A DNA stretch of 15,556 bases from Bacteroidaceae bacterium (GTDB taxonomy: Bacteria; Bacteroidota; Bacteroidia; Bacteroidales; Bacteroidaceae), in NCBI GenBank assembly GCA_900769765.1, contig CAAGHW010000091.1, forward strand, positions 1 through 15,556. The letters are read 5' to 3'. The notes under the pieces were generated by a model. It was given only the letters and a program-made list of their open reading frames with translations, did not search any database and was not told the origin of the DNA. Shown here in pieces: positions 1 to 6,542 of this stretch (its first letter is position 1; the number at the start of each line of letters is the position of its first letter). Made by a program: the position numbers and the translations under genes.

Positions 1-93
1 AAAACAAGAAGCTTGCTTCATTATTTTCCACCGCAAGTGAAAAAATATTCGATGTTTTACATCAAATATAGCAAAAAGCTGAAAGATTTAAGG

Positions 94-101
94 TAGCTTT
101 G
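94..101 (+). promoter_or_regulatory. Putative -7 element for the TrmH-family gene
   Basis: TAGCTTTG matches the Bacteroidetes -7 consensus TAnnTTTG exactly. Transcription would start near 106 and give a leader of about 25 nt before the ATG at 130. No TTTG lies at the expected -33 position (near 70-73), so this is a half-supported promoter. The rest of 1-129 is AT-rich with nothing else recognisable. Confidence 0.5.
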
Positions 102-115
102 CAACACTTTAACGT

Positions 116-133
116 ATGATTTTATTTTTATGA
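116..133 (+). other. Possible five-codon leader reading frame overlapping the methyltransferase start
   Basis: An ATG at 116 opens a frame reading M-I-L-F-L-stop. Its TGA (131-133) overlaps the ATG of the methyltransferase (130-132) as ATGA, the layout seen in translational coupling. It lies just inside the predicted transcript. Such a short AT-rich frame could easily arise by chance. Confidence 0.2.
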
Positions 134-903
134 TAAGCAAATCGTTGCTAAAACAGATCAAATCCCTCGAACAGAGAAAATTCCGTAAGGAAACAGGGCT
201 TTTTGTTGCCGAAGGCGGCAAAACAGTACAGGATTTAATTGACCTCGGGCTCGAAAGCACAAGCATCATCGCTACCGAAGAGTGGCTGCTCAACCACAAG
301 CTAAACACAAAAGCCGCAATAACGACTGTCAGCGAAGAAGAGATGAAAAAAGCGAGTTTTCTGCGTACCCCACAAGGAGTCCTTGCCCTGTTCAAGCAAC
401 AGGCACATCAAACAGATTACTCCGCCCCAGAGCACGAGCTATGCCTTGCACTCGACAACATACAGGACCCCGGTAATATGGGAACGATAATACGCATTGC
501 CGACTGGTTCGGCATAAAGAACATCTTCTGCTCAAACGGAACTGTCGACATATACAACCCCAAAACAGTCCAAGCCACCATGGGAGCCATAGGAAGAGTA
601 AAAGTTCATTACACCGACCTACCACAGTTGATAACATCACTCAGCGGAAAAGCACCCATATACGGAACATTCCTCGATGGCGAGAACATCTATTCACGCC
701 AATTGAGCAACAATGGACTCATAATAATGGGAAACGAGGGCAACGGAATAAGCAAGGAGTGTGAAAAGCTGATAAAAGAGAAGTTGCTCATCCCGAACTA
801 CCCCGAAGGATGCAAGACTTCAGAATCGCTCAACGTATCTGTAGCCACAGCCATAATATGCAGTGAATTCAGAAGAAGGGCTCAGCAATCAATCGAGCAG
901 TAA
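130..903 (+). CDS. TrmH/SpoU-family RNA 2'-O-methyltransferase
   Basis: A 257-residue SPOUT-class enzyme expected to transfer a methyl group from SAM to a ribose 2'-OH in rRNA or tRNA. Residues 1-95 look like the SpoU substrate-binding (L30e-like) domain, including KFRKETGLFVAEGGKTV. The catalytic domain follows with all three SpoU motifs: motif 1 N-IQ-DPGNMGTIIR (110-122, with the conserved Arg122), motif 2 IIMGNEGNGIS (198-208) and motif 3 SESLNVSVATAI (231-242). Motif 3 forms part of the trefoil-knot SAM site. Length and motifs fit an intact RlmB-like enzyme, but the actual RNA target cannot be read from sequence. The ATG at 130 is the first codon that keeps the whole N-terminal domain, and it overlaps the stop of a five-codon reading frame in the leader. 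The 3' end overlaps the convergent small gene by 15 bp, and a hairpin terminator follows at 941-972. Confidence 0.9.
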   Translation: MISKSLLKQIKSLEQRKFRKETGLFVAEGGKTVQDLIDLGLESTSIIATEEWLLNHKLNTKAAITTVSEEEMKKASFLRTPQGVLALFKQQAHQTDYSAPEHELCLALDNIQDPGNMGTIIRIADWFGIKNIFCSNGTVDIYNPKTVQATMGAIGRVKVHYTDLPQLITSLSGKAPIYGTFLDGENIYSRQLSNNGLIIMGNEGNGISKECEKLIKEKLLIPNYPEGCKTSESLNVSVATAIICSEFRRRAQQSIEQ

Positions 904-1155
904 AAGTTCGCCTGCGTCGTTCAAACCATACGCATACAATCTCTCACCATTTTCAAGGTGGGAGTTTTTTTTCATCTCATCAACCGATTTAGCAGTAGCA
1001 ACAGTAAAGAGGAAGAGTTCGTCAACAAGAACCATAGAATGCACCTCATTGACAAAAGGGTAAATATCCTTTACAATAGATTTTTCCGTACAGACAACCA
1101 TTCCACGTTGCAGTCCACCATCGGGCAAATGAAGCACTCTTGCAAGAAACAGCAT
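889..1155 (-). CDS. Small conserved-looking hypothetical protein, last gene of the ileS-lspA cluster
   Basis: A frame of 88 codons beginning MLFLARVLHLPDGG and ending in ERLYAYGLNDAGELLLLD. I do not recognise a defined family. Favouring a real gene: the ATG at 1155 lies 11 nt after the lipoprotein stop on the same strand, the spacing seen through this cluster, and the translation is protein-like with no low-complexity runs. The segment VLHLPDGGLQRGMVVCTEKSIVKDIYP faintly recalls the small beta-sandwich that opens amidohydrolase-fold proteins (xxVLxxPDG...GxVxxxxxxI), but no metal-binding barrel follows, so at most this would be a stand-alone domain. The frame is open upstream to a possible start at 1227 inside the lipoprotein gene; the later ATG is preferred because it avoids the overlap. 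It overlaps the convergent methyltransferase by 15 bp and contains that gene's terminator in antisense, which weakens the case somewhat. Confidence 0.5.
   Translation of the reverse strand: MLFLARVLHLPDGGLQRGMVVCTEKSIVKDIYPFVNEVHSMVLVDELFLFTVATAKSVDEMKKNSHLENGERLYAYGLNDAGELLLLD
941..972 (+). terminator. Intrinsic terminator of the methyltransferase gene
   Basis: An 8-bp stem (941-948 CTCTCACC pairing with 957-964 GGTGGGAG, one G-U pair) encloses an 8-nt loop and is followed directly by eight T residues (965-972). This is a canonical rho-independent terminator on the + strand, 37 nt after the stop at 901-903. It lies inside the reading frame of the opposing small gene 889-1155. Confidence 0.8.
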
Positions 1156-1166
1156 AAACGCGGGAT

Positions 1167-1952
1167 TTATTTTTTTGCTGGATGTACCCTTACAACGGAT
1201 ATATCGCTCAACAAAAGACCCGAGCACGACAAGGAGTCGTTGTCGGTATAATACACGAAACCAGACATCGACTTAAGTTTGCTATCGGGATAACGTGGTG
1301 CCGACAGATGATATATGCCGGAAGAATCGACAGAAGCCGCATCGACAAACACCGCCCCGTCTTCATAATCAAGACGAATGGAGGCGTAAGCACTCTGTTT
1401 CAAAGCCCTGTTTTCGGCAGGAAGATATAATGCGGCAAAAGAGAACGAGAGGCTGTCATTCTTAACAAAAGAGGTATCATCAGGCACCATGAACGAGAAA
1501 GACAATTTGCTGCCCAACGGTGTCGAAGTAAGATGCTTCAACCTTGAGCTTGTCCACAACTCAACACTGTCAGCCACAAGAGAGACATCCTCGATAGAAA
1601 CACCTTCCTCCAAAAGGTTCTTCTGCTCGTTAAGCCTGTCAACCTCGGCATCCAACCTCGCTTCGAGGTTCTCATATACCCGTCGCAAATGCTTGGGATA
1701 GCGATTATACCACTGCATAGAGGAATCGAATTTCGATTTCTCTATATTGTGCTTGTTGAAGATATAGCTATAATAGAGTTTCTCTTTATATTCATCCGAA
1801 GAGTACTGACCGTTCATAGACTGTATGAGGTGATAATCATACAAGAATGTCTCCATCTTATGAGGAGGTATGACATAGTCGGGTATCTTCACTTCACACG
1901 AAAGCAAAGACGAAAGGAATATCACAGAGAGTATATAGCCAAAATAGCGCAT
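1167..1952 (-). CDS. DUF4296-type lipoprotein
   Basis: A 261-residue protein with a lipoprotein signal peptide: MRYFGYILSVIFLSSLLSC, lipobox LLSC with the acylated Cys at position 19. The mature N-terminal part (about residues 22-110, including IPDYVIPPHKMETFLYDYHLIQSM and then FNKHNIEKSKFDSSMQWYNRYPKHL) has the layout of DUF4296, a Bacteroidetes family of unknown function. A charged helical stretch follows (VYENLEARLDAEVDRLNEQ), then a beta-rich C-terminal half. It should be anchored in the outer or inner membrane after processing by LspA, whose gene lies 12 nt upstream on the same strand. The LspA-lipoprotein adjacency suggests co-expression; it does not prove a functional tie. No catalytic motif is evident. 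DUF4296 is assigned from memory of the family's pattern. Confidence 0.8.
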   Translation of the reverse strand: MRYFGYILSVIFLSSLLSCEVKIPDYVIPPHKMETFLYDYHLIQSMNGQYSSDEYKEKLYYSYIFNKHNIEKSKFDSSMQWYNRYPKHLRRVYENLEARLDAEVDRLNEQKNLLEEGVSIEDVSLVADSVELWTSSRLKHLTSTPLGSKLSFSFMVPDDTSFVKNDSLSFSFAALYLPAENRALKQSAYASIRLDYEDGAVFVDAASVDSSGIYHLSAPRYPDSKLKSMSGFVYYTDNDSLSCSGLLLSDISVVRVHPAKK

Positions 1953-1964
1953 CTCAAGAGAAGC

Positions 1965-2561
1965 CTAAAGAATATACTTACGATAAAATATCAACAGCGC
2001 GACGACACTGCAACTGATGCAGGCATCGGCAAAATTGAATACAGGGGCAAAGAACACATCTCCGCCCACCAGAGGCAGCCACTCAGGCCATGTAAAGAGA
2101 GGCAGATAGAACATATCCACCACGCGACCCTGCATAAATGTGCCATAGCCCTCGCCCCAAGAGACACATTCGGCAACGCGGCCAAAGCTTGATGTGAATA
2201 TCTCGCCATAAAAAAGACAATCGATTATATTTCCTACAGCTCCGGCAAGTATCATAGCCACACATAGCACAAAGCCGAAGGGATACTTCCTGTTCACGAG
2301 CAATTTGTAAAGGAAATACCCGAGGATAACAACAGCAACAATGCGGAAACTTGTCAGGAATATCTTGTTGAAGAAATCCCAACCAAATGCCATGCCGTTG
2401 TTTTCCACGAACAGTATCTTGAACCAATCGCCAAAAACAGGAATACTGTCGCCCAACTGCATATTGGTCTTTACCACAATCTTTATTACCTGATCAATAA
2501 CGATTGCAAGCAGAATAAGCGAGAGTATTACAACTGAACGTCTCTTGGTATTCTTTGCCAT
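1965..2561 (-). CDS. lspA: Lipoprotein signal peptidase (signal peptidase II)
   Basis: An aspartyl protease of the inner membrane that removes signal peptides from diacylglyceryl-modified prolipoproteins. The 198-residue protein begins MAKNTKRRSVVILSLI. It shows IVIDQVIK in the first membrane helix (Asp23), VENNGMAFG (52-60), GAVGNIID (107-114), GRVVDMF (145-151, catalytic Asp149) and PVFNFADACIS (173-183, catalytic Asp179), with about four hydrophobic segments. Compared with the roughly 160-residue enterobacterial enzyme it is longer, mainly through an insert of about 25 residues between NIID and RVVD and a shorter one before the second catalytic Asp. The ATG at 2561 is chosen over an in-frame TTG at 2567; it leaves 6 nt after the DksA-like gene's stop. 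The ileS-lspA linkage is also known in Proteobacteria. Confidence 0.95.
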   Translation of the reverse strand: MAKNTKRRSVVILSLILLAIVIDQVIKIVVKTNMQLGDSIPVFGDWFKILFVENNGMAFGWDFFNKIFLTSFRIVAVVILGYFLYKLLVNRKYPFGFVLCVAMILAGAVGNIIDCLFYGEIFTSSFGRVAECVSWGEGYGTFMQGRVVDMFYLPLFTWPEWLPLVGGDVFFAPVFNFADACISCSVVALLIFYRKYIL

Positions 2562-2567
2562 ATTCAA

Positions 2568-2942
2568 TTATCGGTTCTTCTTGGCCTCAATACTCAACGT
2601 TGCGTGAGGAACTGCCATGAGTCTCTCTTTAGCAATGAGTTTGCCCGTTTCACGACAGATGCCGTATGTCTTATTCTCGATGCGGATAAGCGCAGCCTGA
2701 AGACCCTGGATAAACTTAGCCTGACGACCAGCAATCTGCATCTGCTCTTCGAGGTAAGCGGCATCGCTACCATCCTCAAGACCTTTATAAGTAGGTGAAG
2801 TATCGGCCACATCATTTGAATCCTCATGACGCAAGGCTCTCATAATTTCATCATAATCTCTCTTTGCGAGTTCCAGCTTCTGCAAAATAACCTGACGGAA
2901 CTCCTCCAACTCAGCGTCGGAATAACGAACTTTTTCTGACAT
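2568..2942 (-). CDS. TraR/DksA-family protein lacking a complete zinc finger
   Basis: A 124-residue protein of the DksA/TraR group, whose members insert a coiled coil into the secondary channel of RNA polymerase and modulate initiation, often with ppGpp. The N-terminal helix (YSDAELEEFRQVILQKLELAKRDYDEIM) and a second helix around 62-90 would form the coiled coil. The loop between them contains DGSDAA (57-62), matching the DxxDxA tip signature essential in E. coli DksA. The C-terminal globular region YGICRETGKLIAKERL...PHATLSIEA follows the C4 finger alignment, but only Cys96 is kept: Thr99, Ser117 and Ala120 sit where the other three cysteines belong, so zinc binding is unlikely. It lies between ileS (36 nt upstream) and lspA (6 nt downstream) in one transcription unit. 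A regulatory role is inferred from the family. Confidence 0.85.
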   Translation of the reverse strand: MSEKVRYSDAELEEFRQVILQKLELAKRDYDEIMRALRHEDSNDVADTSPTYKGLEDGSDAAYLEEQMQIAGRQAKFIQGLQAALIRIENKTYGICRETGKLIAKERLMAVPHATLSIEAKKNR

Positions 2943-2978
2943 ATCTGTATTTTATTATGGTTAGTTAATTTTATTTTC

Positions 2979-5900
2979 TCAAACTCTCTCAACAAGAACT
3001 TTTATGGTGTAGCCATCGAGTTCAATATCTTCGCCTTCCTCAACATTGCCAATGACAAGATTGTCGGCAAGAACCTGATTGCAGATATACTCCTTGAACT
3101 CTTCTACCGCAGCGTCACTTGCCTCGTTTCCAGACACGACAACCGAGATGCGGTCTGTGATATCGAAGCCGCTCTCCTTGCGAACAGCCTGAATCTTCTT
3201 GACAATCTCACGGGCTACACCCTCGCGACGCAACGCATCGGTCACCTCAACATCAAGCGCAACAGTAAGCGCACCTTCGTTGGCTACAGTCCATCCCGGA
3301 ACATCCTCGCTGAATATCTCAACATCGGCAAGTTCAATGAGTGCATCAACACCCTCAACCTGCAATGTGATGTTACCATTCTTCTCCAACTGAGAAATCT
3401 GCTCCTGAGACATATTGGTAACTGTCTCATTCACACTCTTCATGAGCTTGCCGAACTTCTTGCCCAATGTACGGAAGTTACACTTGATTTTCTTCACAAG
3501 AATTCCGTCACCATCGACAAAAACAAGTTCCTTTACATTCACCTCGCTCAAGATAAGCTGTTTGACTGCCTCGATTCTCGACTTCATAACCTCATCGGTT
3601 GTTGGTATCGCAATCTTCTGCAATGGCTGACGAACGATGAGAGCCTCTTTCTTACGCAACGCAAGCACCATAGAAGAAATCTGCTGTGCAAGCTCCATGC
3701 GATACTCAAGTTCAGAATCAACGCAAGCCTCATCGCATTCAGGGAATTTGGCCAAGTGGACAGAATCACTATCCTTGCGACCTGTAACAGATGTCAAATC
3801 CTGATACAGACGGTCGGCATAGAATGGAGCGATAGGAGCCATAAGACGTGCAACAGTCTCAAGGCAGGTATACAATGTCTGGTAAGCCGACAGTTTGTCC
3901 GCGCTCATTTCAGAACCCCAGAAACGCTTACGGCTCAAGCGCACGAACCAGTTGCTGACATTGTTTATCACAAACTCCTGGATAAGACGGCCGGCCTTTG
4001 TAGGCTCATACTCATTGAAGCATGTATTCACATTCTTGACAAGAGTGTTGAGCTCCGAAAGAATCCAACGATCAAGTTCAGGACGCTCGTTCAAAGGAAT
4101 CTCATTCTCCTCGTATGTAAAGCCGTCGACATTCGCGTACATCGTAAAGAAGCTGTATGTCTGATACAACTTGCCGAAGAACGAACGTACAACCTCTTTC
4201 ACACCGTCTTCGTTGAAACGGAGATTATCCCAAGGAGCCGAGTTGGTAATCATATACCAGCGCAAAGCATCGCTACCGTAATTCTCTATTGTATCGAACG
4301 GATCTACGGCATTGCCAAGACGTTTCGACATCTTGTCACCGTTCTTGTCAAGCACAAGACCATTGGAGATAACAGTCTTGAAGGCAACGGTATCGAACAC
4401 CATTGTAGCTATCGCGTGCAGAGTATAGAACCATCCGCGTGTCTGGTCAACACCCTCTGCAATGAAGTCAGCAGGATATACCAAACGGTTGTCGAGCAGT
4501 TCCTTGTTCTCGAACGGATAGTGTATCTGCGCATATGGCATTGCACCTGAGTCGAACCATACGTCGATAAGGTCGAGTTCACGTGTCATAGGCATACCTG
4601 TTGAAGATACCAACTTGATATCATCGACGTATGGACGGTGAAGGTCTATCTTGTCATAGTTGGCCTTACTGTAATCGCCGGGAACAAAACCTTTATCCTT
4701 ATAAGGATTACTCTGCATAATACCTGCAGCAACAGCCTTTTCTATTTCATCATAAAGTTCCGCAATTGAGCCGATACATTTCGCCTCTCCGTCCTCGCTT
4801 GTCCAAATAGGGAGCGGAGTACCCCAATAACGGCTACGGCTGAGGTTCCAATCGTTAAGATTCTCGAGCCACTTGCCGAAACGGCCTGTACCACTAGATT
4901 CAGGTTTCCATGTGATAGTCTTGTTAAGTTCGCTCATGCGCTCCTTCATCTGCGAAGCCTTTACGAACCAGCTGTCGAGCGGATAGTAAAGCACAGGTTT
5001 GTCTGTACGCCAGCAGTGTGGATAGTTATGGACATGCTTTTCAATCTTGAACGCCACACCACCCTGCTTCATGACCATACAAAGAGCCACATCAAGTGTT
5101 TCGGCCTTCGCTGCGGCAACATCATCATACTTGCCGTCAACAGTATATTGAGGGTCGTATGCATTCTTTACATACGCACCTGCAAATTTCTCATACAGTT
5201 CCTTGTCGATACAGTTGTTTACGAAATCCTCGTCAAGTTCATCGAGCGACCAGAATTTACCTGTAAAATCGACCATAGGACGAGCCTCGCCCTTCTTGTT
5301 CACCATAAACAATGAAGGAACGCCTGCAGCCTTTGCCACGAACGCATCGTCGGCACCAAATGTAGGTGCAATGTGTACAATACCTGTACCGTCCTCGGTT
5401 GTAACATAATCGCCGGGGATAACACGGAAAGCATCAGCCGAAGCATCGACAATTTTGTCGCCCTCCTTCACAATTGGCTTCACCCAGGGGAACAACTGTG
5501 CGTAGTGCATACCCACAAGGTCTGCGCCCTTATATTCTGCAATAATCTTATATGGAACAACCTTGTCGCCGGGCTTGTAGCTGTCAAGTGCCACACCCTC
5601 GCCAGCCGCATTGAAGTGCGCACCGACAAGAGCCTTTGCCAACACTACGGTAACAGGCTCGCCTGTATATGCATTGTATGTCTGAACCGCAACGTAGTCA
5701 ATCTTTGGACCGACGCAAAGTGCGGTATTTGAAGGCAAGGTCCATGGTGTTGTTGTCCATGCAATGAAGTATGGCTTACCCCACTCTGTCATTTCGGGTT
5801 TAGGATCAAGCATGCGGAACTGAGCCACAGCTGTGGTATCCTTCACATCGCGATAACAGCCCGGCTGGTTCAACTCGTGCGAGCTGAGACCTGTACCTGC

Positions 5901-6458
5901 AGCAGGAGAATAAGGCTGTATGGTATATCCCTTATAAAGCAACCCCTTGTTGTAGAGTTGCTTGAGCAACCACCAGAGAGATTCTATATAACTGTTCTCG
6001 TATGTGATATAAGGATTGTCCAAATCTACCCAATAACCCATCTTGCGTGTAAGGTCGGTCCACTCACGGGTATATTTCATCACCTCTTCGCGACAATTTC
6101 TGTTATAGTCGTCAACAGAGATTTTCTTGCCGATATCCTCTTTTGTAATATTCAGTTTCTTCTCGACACCAAGCTCAACAGGCAAGCCGTGTGTATCCCA
6201 ACCGGCCTTACGCTTTACCTGAAAGCCTTTCATGGTCTTGAAACGGCAGAAAGTATCCTTGATACTGCGAGCCATTACATGGTGAATACCAGGCATACCG
6301 TTAGCCGAAGGAGGACCCTCGAAGAACACGAACGAAGGAGCGCCCTCACGCTCTGTCATACTTCTGGAGAAAAGATCATTTTCCTCCCACTCACCCAACA
6401 CCTCTTTGTTTATTTGAGACAGATTCAACTGATTATATACAGGAAACTTCTTTTTCAT
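2979..6458 (-). CDS. ileS: Isoleucyl-tRNA synthetase with a GIHH signature
   Basis: Charges tRNA-Ile with isoleucine. The 1159-residue length and sequence style are those of the long, eukaryote-like IleRS type. Visible features in order: the ATP-binding signature at residues 57-60, reading GIHH within GPPSANGMPGIHHVMARS; the CP1 editing domain with TTPWTLPSNTA (about 234-245) and GTGIVHIAPTFGADD (about 358-372); WFDSGAMPY; KMSKR at 709-713; the anticodon-binding region with NWFVRLSRKRFW; and a long C-terminal extension. The protein is intact. The first motif is GxHH rather than the usual HxGH, a variant reported in some type 2 IleRS enzymes and linked to very high mupirocin resistance. The start at 6458 agrees with a strong promoter 35 nt upstream. 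It is the first gene of a cluster continuing into the DksA-like gene and lspA. Confidence 0.97.
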   Translation of the reverse strand: MKKKFPVYNQLNLSQINKEVLGEWEENDLFSRSMTEREGAPSFVFFEGPPSANGMPGIHHVMARSIKDTFCRFKTMKGFQVKRKAGWDTHGLPVELGVEKKLNITKEDIGKKISVDDYNRNCREEVMKYTREWTDLTRKMGYWVDLDNPYITYENSYIESLWWLLKQLYNKGLLYKGYTIQPYSPAAGTGLSSHELNQPGCYRDVKDTTAVAQFRMLDPKPEMTEWGKPYFIAWTTTPWTLPSNTALCVGPKIDYVAVQTYNAYTGEPVTVVLAKALVGAHFNAAGEGVALDSYKPGDKVVPYKIIAEYKGADLVGMHYAQLFPWVKPIVKEGDKIVDASADAFRVIPGDYVTTEDGTGIVHIAPTFGADDAFVAKAAGVPSLFMVNKKGEARPMVDFTGKFWSLDELDEDFVNNCIDKELYEKFAGAYVKNAYDPQYTVDGKYDDVAAAKAETLDVALCMVMKQGGVAFKIEKHVHNYPHCWRTDKPVLYYPLDSWFVKASQMKERMSELNKTITWKPESSGTGRFGKWLENLNDWNLSRSRYWGTPLPIWTSEDGEAKCIGSIAELYDEIEKAVAAGIMQSNPYKDKGFVPGDYSKANYDKIDLHRPYVDDIKLVSSTGMPMTRELDLIDVWFDSGAMPYAQIHYPFENKELLDNRLVYPADFIAEGVDQTRGWFYTLHAIATMVFDTVAFKTVISNGLVLDKNGDKMSKRLGNAVDPFDTIENYGSDALRWYMITNSAPWDNLRFNEDGVKEVVRSFFGKLYQTYSFFTMYANVDGFTYEENEIPLNERPELDRWILSELNTLVKNVNTCFNEYEPTKAGRLIQEFVINNVSNWFVRLSRKRFWGSEMSADKLSAYQTLYTCLETVARLMAPIAPFYADRLYQDLTSVTGRKDSDSVHLAKFPECDEACVDSELEYRMELAQQISSMVLALRKKEALIVRQPLQKIAIPTTDEVMKSRIEAVKQLILSEVNVKELVFVDGDGILVKKIKCNFRTLGKKFGKLMKSVNETVTNMSQEQISQLEKNGNITLQVEGVDALIELADVEIFSEDVPGWTVANEGALTVALDVEVTDALRREGVAREIVKKIQAVRKESGFDITDRISVVVSGNEASDAAVEEFKEYICNQVLADNLVIGNVEEGEDIELDGYTIKVLVERV

Positions 6459-6492
6459 TTTATATTTTTGTATGCGTTTTCGTTTAATCTCG

Positions 6493-6524
6493 CAAAGATA
6501 TCTAAAATTTTTTACTTTTACAAA
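6493..6524 (-). promoter_or_regulatory. Bacteroidetes-type promoter of ileS and its downstream cluster
   Basis: On the minus strand, TTTG (6521-6524) is followed after exactly 20 nt by TATCTTTG (6493-6500), a perfect match to the TTTG/TAnnTTTG consensus. Transcription should begin near 6487, giving a leader of about 29 nt rich in A and without a Shine-Dalgarno sequence. The element lies between the stop of the phosphotransferase-RapZ gene and ileS. I see no terminator between those two genes, so read-through may also contribute. Confidence 0.8.
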
Positions 6525-6542
6525 ACGTAAACCATCAATTAG

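Noticed and set aside
8..19. Small hairpin GAAGC-TT-GCTTC at the window edge
   Set aside because: The stem is only 5 bp with a 2-nt loop and no proper T tract; it could be the tail of an upstream terminator, but there is too little sequence to decide.
3756..4550. Long open frame of 264 codons on the + strand opposite ileS
   Set aside because: It lies entirely antisense to the well-supported ileS and is in the mirror phase that tends to stay open; the translation shows no recognisable family and no promoter or partner gene.
5877..6530. Open frame of 217 codons on the + strand opposite the ileS N-terminal region
   Set aside because: Antisense to conserved ileS catalytic motifs and running through the ileS promoter; composition is typical of a shadow frame.
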